From the NCBI GenBank assembly GCA_035362715.1, contig DAOSDU010000028.1:1-6197 (forward strand): DNA of 6,197 bases, given 5' to 3'. The translations under genes and the position numbers were made by a program. This document shows positions 1 through 6,173 of the stretch, piece after piece. Origin of the DNA: Methanofastidiosum sp. Its GTDB lineage: Archaea; Methanobacteriota_B; Thermococci; Methanofastidiosales; Methanofastidiosaceae. Each line of letters starts with the position of its first letter. Position 1 is the stretch's first letter. The notes beneath the pieces are model-generated. The model worked only from the letters and a program-made list of their open reading frames with translations, was not told the DNA's origin and searched no databases.

Positions 1-960
1 TTTTATCATGTAGAAGTTCTCATCCATTGAGCCAAGAAGTATTATCATCTCATTTCCCTCTTTATAGGAATAGATGTCCTTTACTTCCTTTTCAACCTTG
101 TAGTTCCATAGATCATTTAGAGAATAATCGTAGCTGTTGAGATTCCCTTTCCCATCGGCCAATAAAATCATGCTACCTGTGTCATGGCCTGAAATGAAAT
201 ACTCATCCATGTTCTTCTGGAATACTTTGTTCCCGTCCTTGTCCAGGACATAGTAACCCCTTGTCAGAACAAGTATTGATGGATTCCCAAGATAGTTAAA
301 CGGGATTGTCCCCCAAATAACAGAGTTACTCTGATTCTTCCACAAAAGATTTAGGCCGCTATCAAAAACATAGACATAGTTCCCAAGGCCGCCTGTGATT
401 ATCTCTAATTTTTTGTCACCGTTTATGTCATTGACATTTATGTCCATTACCCTGTTTGATGTGCTGTAATTTGCCACCTCTTCCATGTCTTTGAAAACCC
501 TGATGTAAGTAGAGCCGGTGATGACCTCATTTTTCCCGTCTCCGTCAATATCTGCTATTTTTATCTTTAAGACATCGCCGGAATCAGGGAACACCTTAAC
601 TATTTCCCCACTGTTTGAGATGAAGTAAATCTTTGTATCGGTAGAGGCGCAGACCGCATCAAGCTTTCCGTCCCCATCAATATCCCCTATATCAAGGGTC
701 CTTACCTCATATGGCATCTTAGCCTGCCAGACTATCACACCTTCTGTATCAAAAACAGTCACATATCCAGGATTCCCGCAGCACCCGGAGGCTACAACTA
801 CTTCAGGGACGCCATCGCCAGTAAAATCGCCGTGCAGGACCTCCCACACGTTTCCACCCATGTTGTGCGTCCATAATTTATTGATATACTCTTCTTCTGC
901 ATATACACCCTGGAGCAGTAATCCAGATATAACAAATATCGCCAATAGTAACTTTTTCAC
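1..960 (-). CDS. Secreted FG-GAP/VCBS-type beta-propeller protein (3' end outside window)
   Basis: The frame is open for 320 codons from a GTG at 960-958 to the window edge, so the C-terminus is missing. Residues 1-21 form a signal peptide: KK near the start, a hydrophobic core (LLLAIFVISGLLL), then VYA before an acidic EEEY, so the protein is probably exported. Four calcium-loop motifs follow at residues 45 (DFTGDGVPE), 93 (DIDGDGKLD), 137 (DIDGDGKNE) and 178 (DINGDKKLE), spaced 41-48 residues apart. This is the blade period of FG-GAP/VCBS and PQQ-like propellers. Later blades (about 220-320) lack the Asp loop but keep the strand pattern (YYVLDKDGNKVFQKN). A Cys-Cys pair lies at 60-61 in the first blade. 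The start is chosen from a strong Shine-Dalgarno sequence 4 bases upstream; an in-frame GTG at 969-967 would lie inside that site. It is co-oriented with, and 10 bases from, the TraB-family gene, so they are probably co-transcribed. The ligand or partner is unknown; no enzymatic motif is seen. Confidence 0.85.
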   Translation of the reverse strand, partial: MKKLLLAIFVISGLLLQGVYAEEEYINKLWTHNMGGNVWEVLHGDFTGDGVPEVVVASGCCGNPGYVTVFDTEGVIVWQAKMPYEVRTLDIGDIDGDGKLDAVCASTDTKIYFISNSGEIVKVFPDSGDVLKIKIADIDGDGKNEVITGSTYIRVFKDMEEVANYSTSNRVMDINVNDINGDKKLEIITGGLGNYVYVFDSGLNLLWKNQSNSVIWGTIPFNYLGNPSILVLTRGYYVLDKDGNKVFQKNMDEYFISGHDTGSMILLADGKGNLNSYDYSLNDLWNYKVEKEVKDIYSYKEGNEMIILLGSMDENFYMIK

Positions 961-964
961 TTCA

Positions 965-972
965 ATCACCTC
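965..972 (-). promoter_or_regulatory. Strong Shine-Dalgarno site overlapping the TraB-family stop codon
   Basis: Read on the minus strand, GAGGTGAT lies four bases before the GTG start of the beta-propeller gene. It is complementary to the usual archaeal 16S 3' end (AUCACCUCC). It overlaps the TGA stop (973-971) of the upstream gene, which favours translational coupling and decides the GTG at 960 as start. Confidence 0.75.
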
Positions 973-2131
973 ATAAAAGGGAAATTATGTAAGGGAGCGC
1001 ATATATCGTCCCAATAGTGCTTCCTATATTGGAAAATGCCACAACAAGAATGATCCTTGTGACGCCATTTTTCCAAAGGTCAGTAAACCCGTTAATACTA
1101 TTTAATCCTTCAAAATCCCTTATTTTAGGTTTTCGGAATTTTATCTCTGCGAGCCCTGCAAACCAGCCGGCGGCTATTGTTGGATTCAACGACGTGATAG
1201 GGGCCGCCACAAACGCTACTAGTATAGAGATGGGGTGCGCCAAGGCAAGGGCTGCACCAAGAGCAGACAGCGTGCCGTTTACCATAATCCAGACGAAAAA
1301 TACCTTTAATGTAAATTCAATACCTTTAGTAAAAAATCCGTATATGACAATCCCAAAGAAAATTATAGGAATTAGGTACCCTATGTATTTTAGATAGCTC
1401 TTCTTTTGGGGGATTACTTCAAGCTCTTTGATATCTTTTTTCAAGCCCTTTTTGTTTAGCTCTTTCAATGATCTTATTACCCCATCCATGTGGCCTCTGC
1501 CGATAACAGCCACAAACTTCTTGGCATCGCTTTGCAGTATCTTTAGAGCGATGTATCTGTCCCTCTCATCAATTAATGTTTCTTTGACCGACGGTATCTC
1601 CTTGGATAGCTCATTTAATAGCTCATTTACTATGTCCTTATCCTGAAGCTTTTCGATAATGTCCTCTTCTTCCTCTTCTTCAAAGAATCCTAGAAAGACC
1701 CCAAACATAAGCTTTAACTTTTCTTTGAGCTTCATCTTGTTCCAGGCCCGCTTCAACGTGGTCTGGATGTCTCTATCAATTAGGGCAATTTTTATGTCCT
1801 CTTTTTCTGCAACGTTTATTGCCTCAATAAACTCAGAGCCCGGTTTGACGCCAAACTTATCGCCGAGCCTTTTCTGGTAATTGGATAACAATAGATTGAT
1901 TAAGAAAAGGAATATCTTTCCCTGCTTTATGATATCTAAAATATTGGTATCTTCCCATTTTTTGACGTTTTTTAGTGCTTGAAACCTGCCTTCACAGAGC
2001 TCAACACCCACAACATCGGGCTTTTCTTTTTCTATGATTTCCCTTACTTCATCCACACTTTCCTTTGATATGTGGACTGTTCCTATCAATATGACCTCTT
2101 TCCCGCCGATCTCTACTGTTTCTTTTGTCAT
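971..2131 (-). CDS. TraB/PrgY-family membrane protein (TIKI/TraB/GumN superfamily)
   Basis: The protein has 386 residues, the usual size for archaeal TraB-family proteins. The N-terminal soluble domain carries the superfamily signatures: GTVH at 17-20, VGVELCEGR at 41-49 (Glu44, Arg49), the conserved YQKRLGDKFGVKPGSE at 85-100, DERDRYIA at 188-195, and a second GxxH, GRGH, at 211-214. The paired GxxH motifs and Glu are proposed metal or catalytic residues in Tiki-type metalloproteases; activity of archaeal members is not established to my knowledge. The C-terminal part has about four hydrophobic segments (roughly 247-267, 272-297, 298-327, 357-385). It includes the archaeal block AHPIS...APITSLNPTIAAGWFAGLAE at 298-329. 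A Glu-rich stretch (EEEEEED, 151-157) links the halves. Bacterial PrgY/TraB limits sex-pheromone signalling in enterococci, but that role should not be transferred here. The ATG at 2131 has only a weak purine-rich leader (AAGAGAAG), consistent with a short-leader transcript. It is the first gene of a leftward operon with the beta-propeller gene. Confidence 0.92.
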   Translation of the reverse strand: MTKETVEIGGKEVILIGTVHISKESVDEVREIIEKEKPDVVGVELCEGRFQALKNVKKWEDTNILDIIKQGKIFLFLINLLLSNYQKRLGDKFGVKPGSEFIEAINVAEKEDIKIALIDRDIQTTLKRAWNKMKLKEKLKLMFGVFLGFFEEEEEEDIIEKLQDKDIVNELLNELSKEIPSVKETLIDERDRYIALKILQSDAKKFVAVIGRGHMDGVIRSLKELNKKGLKKDIKELEVIPQKKSYLKYIGYLIPIIFFGIVIYGFFTKGIEFTLKVFFVWIMVNGTLSALGAALALAHPISILVAFVAAPITSLNPTIAAGWFAGLAEIKFRKPKIRDFEGLNSINGFTDLWKNGVTRIILVVAFSNIGSTIGTIYALPYIISLL

Positions 2132-2160
2132 CTTCTCTTAATAGAAACTAAGATTACCCC

Positions 2161-2171
2161 TTTTAAATATT
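2161..2171 (-). promoter_or_regulatory. Candidate TATA box, proximal, for the TraB-family operon
   Basis: On the minus strand the sequence AATATTTAAAAG lies about 30-40 bases before the ATG. Archaeal transcription starts about 25 bases after the TATA centre, which would give a leader of roughly 10 bases. A second candidate lies farther upstream at 2194-2201; the sequence alone does not choose between them. Confidence 0.45.
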
Positions 2172-2193
2172 ACTTAGTAGTGCAATGTAAAAA

Positions 2194-2201
2194 TATTTAA
2201 A
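2194..2201 (-). promoter_or_regulatory. Candidate TATA box, distal, for the TraB-family operon
   Basis: The minus strand reads TTTAAATA, a near-consensus archaeal TATA box. Initiation would fall near 2173, giving a leader of about 40 bases, similar to that predicted for the divergent kinase operon. Two imperfect TTTCC(A/C)TAT elements lie immediately upstream on the same strand, mirroring the kinase promoter. That arrangement makes it at least as attractive as the proximal box. Confidence 0.45.
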
Positions 2202-2221
2202 TTGGGAAATTAATATGAAAA
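2201..2221 (-). repeat. Two imperfect TTTCC(A/C)TAT elements facing the TraB-family operon
   Basis: On the minus strand TTTTCATAT (2221-2213) and TTTCCCAAT (2209-2201) each match the plus-strand element at 8 of 9 positions. Their starts are 12 bases apart, a step also found in both plus-strand clusters. The second element abuts the TTTAAATA box at 2201-2194. They could be weaker binding sites for the same regulator. The match is imperfect and the region AT-rich, so this is tentative. Confidence 0.4.
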
Positions 2222-2228
2222 GTTAGGC

Positions 2229-2275
2229 TTTCCATATTTTCCCTATTTTTTTCCATATATTTATATATAGGGAAA
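2229..2275 (+). repeat. TTTCC(A/C)TAT operator-like array around the kinase/regulator promoter
   Basis: Direct copies lie at 2229-2237 (TTTCCATAT), 2238-2246 (TTTCCCTAT) and 2250-2258 (TTTCCATAT). An exact inverted copy (ATAGGGAAA) lies at 2267-2275. Together they bracket the TATA box at 2260-2267. Proteins bound here would be expected to affect TBP/TFB access. The second copy lies in a 19-base string (2235-2253) that recurs identically at 6131-6149. No coding or RNA structure explains the array; its role as an operator is inferred. Confidence 0.65.
2260..2267 (+). promoter_or_regulatory. TATA box of the histidine kinase/regulator operon
   Basis: TTTATATA matches the archaeal TATA consensus (TTTAWATA). 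Initiation about 25 bases downstream would fall near 2288, giving a leader of about 40 bases before the ATG at 2329. Direct and inverted TTTCC(A/C)TAT copies sit immediately on both sides, suggesting regulation by a bound factor. Confidence 0.6.
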
Positions 2276-2328
2276 AAGATTATTCATTGACTCTATGTAA
2301 ATAACTGATCCATCTCAGAAGGTCTTCC

Positions 2329-3744
2329 ATGGTAATAGATGATAGTACTGGTCAAAAGATCAAGAGCAATAAAAAATACAATACTTTTCTCCCAGATATA
2401 TTTATTAATCACGCATATGCGCTTCCCAATATTTCTGTAAACAAGGATGGGGTAATTGTCTATGCTAATGAGGACGCATCGCGGATACTGGGGTATCAGA
2501 AAAATGAACTTTTAGGAATGGAAGCCACAGAAATTTACATTAACCCAGCTGACAGAAATCTCTTACTAAAGGAGTTGTATGGCAAGGGGTCAATTCAGAA
2601 TTTTAATGTCACCATGAAGCGAAAGAATGGCAAGCAAGTCGACTGCAAACTTGAAATGACAGTTTTCAAGGATAGCGAGGGAACGATATTAGGGCATACC
2701 GGGACAATTAAAGACATACAACTTGAGAGCGATCTCAGGCGAAAGTTAGAAATAGAAAACAAACAGCTTTTTTCTGTTTTAGAGCAGGTGCCAGTTTACG
2801 TCTGTCTCTATGATACTAACCGCAATATTGTTTTTGCAAACAAATTTTTAAGGGACAGATTCAAAAAAATTGAATCAAAAAAATGTTACAAAGTTTTTTA
2901 TGACGCTGATAAGCCTTGTGGGGATTGCCCAGTACAAAGGGTATTTGAAAGTAATAAACCAATAGTCTATGAAAAAACTCAAAGAGATGGCAAGACGGCC
3001 GAAATCCACACCTATCCTTTTGTTGATATAGATGGAAATAGATTGGTATTAGAGCTTGGAATTGACATAACAGGGCGTAAGGCAACAGAAGAAAAACTAA
3101 CTGAGTTAAACGAGACTCTTGAGATAATGAATAAAATATTGAGGCATGACATACTAAATGATTTGACAGTTGCATTGAACTTTTGCGATCTCATAGCTAC
3201 AGAAGATGTGGATATCAAAGAGCGGGTGATGAAAGCAATATCAAAAAGTGTTGAGCTGATAGAGAATACAACGGAGTTTGAAAAAGCCTTTAACGGAAGA
3301 GAGGGTTCAACTGATGCTAAACTATTTGATGTTAAAAGCAAACTAGCAGAGCTTACAGAACATTATCCTGAAATTAAAATAAATTTCTTAGGCAATTGCA
3401 GGATTCTTGTCGATGAATCAATAATGATCGTATTTGACAATATTATCCGAAATGCAAAAGTTCACGGGAAGGCCGACCGGATAGATGTATCCCTAAAAAG
3501 AGAGGGAAACTACTGCGAGGTATCCTTTACAGACAACGGCATAGGTATCCCTGATGAAATTAAAAATAAGTTATTTGATGAAGGATTTGGCTACGGGCCA
3601 AGTAAAGGTTCAGGCCTCGGACTTTATATCGCTAGGAAGATAATTAAAAAGCATGGCGGCGATATAAGTGTCAGCGACAATAAGCCAAAAGGCACAACAA
3701 TAGTTCTAAAATTCAAAAGTGTGGATGTTCATGAAATCTGCTAA
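2329..3744 (+). CDS. Soluble PAS-PAS sensor histidine kinase
   Basis: The protein has 471 residues and no signal peptide or membrane segment, so it senses in the cytoplasm. Domains in order: PAS about 24-132 (VNKDGVIVYANEDASRILGY...NELLG, ending in GTIKDI); a second PAS about 143-252 (ending LGIDITGRK); a helical linker; then the kinase core. The phospho-acceptor box is ILRHDILNDLT with His273. The ATPase domain shows an N box (DNIIRNAKVHG, 370-380), G1 box (DNGIGIP, 402-408), F box (LFDEGFGYG, 415-423) and G2 box (SKGSGLGLYIARKI, 425-438), so it looks catalytically intact. PAS2 carries Cys186, Cys197 and Cys200 (C-x10-C-x2-C-P), a possible metal, haem or redox site. ATG 2329 is the only ATG, GTG or TTG after an in-frame stop at 2302-2304; GAAGGT a few bases upstream is a modest Shine-Dalgarno. 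It overlaps the next gene by about 14 bases, implying coupling. There is no receiver domain here or in the neighbour, so its phosphotransfer partner is unknown. Confidence 0.92.
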   Translation: MVIDDSTGQKIKSNKKYNTFLPDIFINHAYALPNISVNKDGVIVYANEDASRILGYQKNELLGMEATEIYINPADRNLLLKELYGKGSIQNFNVTMKRKNGKQVDCKLEMTVFKDSEGTILGHTGTIKDIQLESDLRRKLEIENKQLFSVLEQVPVYVCLYDTNRNIVFANKFLRDRFKKIESKKCYKVFYDADKPCGDCPVQRVFESNKPIVYEKTQRDGKTAEIHTYPFVDIDGNRLVLELGIDITGRKATEEKLTELNETLEIMNKILRHDILNDLTVALNFCDLIATEDVDIKERVMKAISKSVELIENTTEFEKAFNGREGSTDAKLFDVKSKLAELTEHYPEIKINFLGNCRILVDESIMIVFDNIIRNAKVHGKADRIDVSLKREGNYCEVSFTDNGIGIPDEIKNKLFDEGFGYGPSKGSGLGLYIARKIIKKHGGDISVSDNKPKGTTIVLKFKSVDVHEIC

Positions 3745-6103
3745 AGATGCACCAGAGCAAATATCAGAGTCAATTCAAAAAACAACAGATGCAGACTTTA
3801 ATACGCAGAGTGACTATTATAGTTCTATAATTGAGGCGGCCCAGGATATGGTTTTTATCCATAATCCAGAAGGCAAGATCACCTATGTCAACAAAGCAAG
3901 TGCTAGTGAGAGTGGATATTCTGAAGAAGAGCTTTTGAGCATGAATGTAATTCAAAATATTCCCCCAGAGTATTACGCATTAATGCAAGAACTTCAGATC
4001 AAGAGGATGAAAGGCAATAGAGATGTTTTCACATATGAAATGGAATACTTGAAAAAAAATGGAGAGAGGATTCCGGCAAGGGTGAGCTCATCACCTATCT
4101 ATAAAGATGATAAATTAAAGGGCGTTATCCACATAGTAAGGAATATTTCTGATTTGAAGAAGGCCGAGACGATATTGAATCTTCAGACAGAACTTGCTTC
4201 AAAACTGTGCCAGACAAATACAATGAGTCTAGCCCTTGAAGATGTATTGAATACTGCACTTCAAATTGGGGAGGTAGACTGTGGCGGGATATACATAATT
4301 GATGGAAAAACATCAGAATTTAATCTTGAATGCATTAGGGGCATATCTAGCAAAACTCTTGATTATTTCAAAAAGGTGAGCGATAAATCTAAATTTGTAA
4401 AAGGCCCGCTATTTGTCAAGGGCAATGAATCTACAAATGGGATATCAATTGAAATGCTTGATATGTTACGAAACAAGGAAAAATTAAAATTTTTCGCAAT
4501 AATCCCTTTCTCCCATATGGGCAAACCCATGGGAAGCCTCAACATTGGAAGCCATGAAAAAGATGATATCTCAGAACTTTCTAAAAAAATCCTTGTTACA
4601 TTGTCTCAAGAGATGGGAGGAACAATTGCTAGGATCAGATCTGAGGAAGCAATGAAAGAGAGTGAAAATAAGTACAGGCAGATAGTTGAGTCTGCAAACA
4701 GCATTATCTTCAAATTCGATAGAGATGGTGTGATTCTTTCGATGAACGAATACGGTTTATCTTTTTTTGGGTTTGCAAAGGATGAGGTAATAGGTAAAAA
4801 TGTTTATGAAACAATAACACCAGAGTTTGAGTCAACAGGTCGTGACCTTAGGACTCTAGCCTCTGACATACATCAAAATGAGAAACAATACAAAGTTCAC
4901 ATCAATGAAAATACAAAAAAGAATGGAGAAAGGGTCTGGGTTTACTGGGCTAATAGGCCAATAAGGGATAAAGATGGAAATCTAACTGCCATTCTTGCAG
5001 TGGGAAACGATATTACCGAGCAGAGAAAGCTTCAAGAAGAAATTAAGTCCTCTGAATTTAAGTTTAAGACACTTTTTGAAAAAGCCTATGAGCCGATATT
5101 TATCTTGGACCAGAATCTCTTCATCAGGGATACAAACACTTCAAGTGTGGGGCTCTTTCACTTTCCAAAAGAGAAAATGATCGGGATAAATCTCTACGAA
5201 TTAATTGCGCCCGATGAAACAAAGAAGTTACAGCATTTATTGGCTCGGGGGCTTGAAAGTTCAAGCTTATTTATGGAAACAAATTTTATTAAGAAGACTG
5301 GCCAAGTCTTTCCAGCTGAAATCAACTTAACAATTCTTGATATCATGGGAGAAAAATCAATAATATGCACTTTCAGGGATATAACTGAACAGAAGAGAAA
5401 AGAAGATGAGCTAAAGAAACAGATATTAAAATATGAGTTAAATGACGGAAATCTATATTTCTCAAAAGGGCCTTCTAACTTATTTCCATTTGAAGCTTTT
5501 AGAGAGCTTATAGATATAGGATATAAAGGGACTATAATATCGCGAAGTGAAATAGAAAATTTTGAGATTGAAGATATCGAATTTGATTATTTTTGGCTTT
5601 CATCAAGAAAAGGAAAAAATACAGCCCCCCATAATTTGAAAAATCTTAGAGAGTTTTTTGAAGATATTAAGAGCAACAGCGTCATTTTACTAGACGGCAT
5701 AGATTATCTCATTATCAAGAACGGATTCATCGATACCTATAATTTTATCACAGAACTTAGGGAAATAGCCTATTTTGGGAATAACATCATTATCCTTTCA
5801 ATTGACAAAGACTCAGTTGAGCCTAAACTGCTAAAACTCATTGAAAAAGAAACAAAACCAATTATTACAAAAAATGCAGACATATTGAATAACAAAATGA
5901 TTGAGATAATCAAATACATCTTGAATCAGAATAAACTTGGAATAAATCCCACCTATTCTAGTCTTGGAAAGGACTTAGTTATTACAAGGCCAACTGTTAG
6001 AAAAAATGTTAGATATCTTGAATCCAATAGATACATCATCGTGCGCAGAAAAGGGAGAAACAAGAGATTAGAGGTAACAGAAAAAGGGAAGAAACTTCTA
6101 TAA
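3731..6103 (+). CDS. Multi-sensor regulator: PAS-GAF-PAS-PAS-DUF835-winged helix
   Basis: The protein has 790 residues from the ATG at 3731. Domains, rough positions: PAS about 25-140 (IHNPEGKITYVNKA, ending HIVRNISDLKK); GAF-like 151-308 (GGIYIIDGKTSEFNLECIRG, then FFAIIPFSHMGKPMGSLNIGS); PAS 312-432 (FDRDGVILSMNEYG, ending VGNDITEQRK); PAS 441-556 (ending TFRDITEQKR). A DUF835-like domain spans 566-708, with ITRS-like IISRS at 602-606, FDYFWLSS at 618-625 and the strand SVILLDGIDYLI at 650-661. A winged helix follows at 716-790: the helix pair YSSLGKDLVITRPTVRKNVRYLES, then a basic wing (VRRKGRNKR) and a final EVTEKGKKLL helix. No membrane segment, kinase core or receiver is seen, so it is best read as a cytoplasmic one-component DNA-binding sensor, or partner of the overlapping kinase. 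GTG 3719 and ATG 3725 are alternative in-frame starts; none has a strong Shine-Dalgarno. Targets are unknown; the TTTCC(A/C)TAT arrays flanking the operon are candidates. DUF835 is an archaeal domain of unknown function. Confidence 0.88.
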   Translation: MKSAKDAPEQISESIQKTTDADFNTQSDYYSSIIEAAQDMVFIHNPEGKITYVNKASASESGYSEEELLSMNVIQNIPPEYYALMQELQIKRMKGNRDVFTYEMEYLKKNGERIPARVSSSPIYKDDKLKGVIHIVRNISDLKKAETILNLQTELASKLCQTNTMSLALEDVLNTALQIGEVDCGGIYIIDGKTSEFNLECIRGISSKTLDYFKKVSDKSKFVKGPLFVKGNESTNGISIEMLDMLRNKEKLKFFAIIPFSHMGKPMGSLNIGSHEKDDISELSKKILVTLSQEMGGTIARIRSEEAMKESENKYRQIVESANSIIFKFDRDGVILSMNEYGLSFFGFAKDEVIGKNVYETITPEFESTGRDLRTLASDIHQNEKQYKVHINENTKKNGERVWVYWANRPIRDKDGNLTAILAVGNDITEQRKLQEEIKSSEFKFKTLFEKAYEPIFILDQNLFIRDTNTSSVGLFHFPKEKMIGINLYELIAPDETKKLQHLLARGLESSSLFMETNFIKKTGQVFPAEINLTILDIMGEKSIICTFRDITEQKRKEDELKKQILKYELNDGNLYFSKGPSNLFPFEAFRELIDIGYKGTIISRSEIENFEIEDIEFDYFWLSSRKGKNTAPHNLKNLREFFEDIKSNSVILLDGIDYLIIKNGFIDTYNFITELREIAYFGNNIIILSIDKDSVEPKLLKLIEKETKPIITKNADILNNKMIEIIKYILNQNKLGINPTYSSLGKDLVITRPTVRKNVRYLESNRYIIVRRKGRNKRLEVTEKGKKLL

Positions 6104-6104
6104 T

Positions 6105-6142
6105 TTTCCCTATTTCCATATTCTTTTCCCTATTTTCCCTAT
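6105..6142 (+). repeat. Second TTTCC(A/C)TAT array, after the regulator and upstream of the next promoter
   Basis: Four exact copies lie at 6105-6113 (TTTCCCTAT), 6113-6121 (TTTCCATAT), 6125-6133 (TTTCCCTAT) and 6134-6142 (TTTCCCTAT), with start-to-start steps of 8, 12 and 9 bases. The last continues into seven T residues and C. This reproduces a 19-base string (6131-6149) identical to 2235-2253. The array begins two bases after the TAA of the regulator gene. It sits about 18 bases upstream of a TATA-like sequence, so it probably regulates a further rightward gene. Confidence 0.65.
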
Positions 6143-6148
6143 TTTTTT
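6142..6148 (+). terminator. Possible oligo-T terminator of the kinase/regulator operon
   Basis: Seven consecutive T residues follow several shorter T runs within 45 bases of the stop codon. Archaeal RNA polymerase can terminate at T-rich tracts without a hairpin, and no clear stem-loop is seen here. The same T run also occurs upstream of the kinase promoter, so it may instead belong to the repeated operator. Confidence 0.3.
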
Positions 6149-6160
6149 CGGCTGTGGGAC

Positions 6161-6173
6161 ATATTTATTTTAA
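6161..6173 (+). promoter_or_regulatory. Candidate TATA box of a rightward gene beyond the window
   Basis: ATATTTATTTTAA resembles an archaeal TATA box and follows the second TTTCC(A/C)TAT array. Initiation about 25 bases on would fall near 6190, where an ATG (6190-6192) occurs. A leaderless gene could therefore begin there, but only two full codons are visible. Confidence 0.4.

Noticed and set aside
1659..1684. CTTCTTC-type simple repeat
   Set aside because: It is explained by the run of Glu codons (EEEEEED) in the TraB-family protein.
1017..1880. Plus-strand open frames (1017-1397, 1428-1646, 1659-1880) opposite the TraB-family gene
   Set aside because: They are antisense to a well-supported gene with intact family motifs, have low-complexity Ser/Phe-rich products and no recognisable domains.
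2132..2328. A small RNA or riboswitch in the divergent intergenic region
   Set aside because: The region is AT-rich and fully used by promoter elements and short repeats; no stable stem-loop or known riboswitch core is visible.
3719..3730. GTG at 3719 as the regulator start
   Set aside because: It only lengthens the overlap with the kinase gene. ATG 3731 or 3725 is preferred, though the extra four residues cannot be excluded.
2861..4545. Minus-strand open frames opposite the kinase and regulator genes
   Set aside because: All overlap clear conserved domains on the plus strand and encode nothing recognisable.
4995..5180. Plus-strand 61-codon frame inside the regulator gene
   Set aside because: It lies wholly within the PAS3-encoding region in another frame, with no ribosome binding site or domain.
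6105..6142. CRISPR or tandem-repeat array
   Set aside because: Units are 9 bases with no unique spacers of CRISPR length, and the same element flanks another promoter, which fits an operator better.
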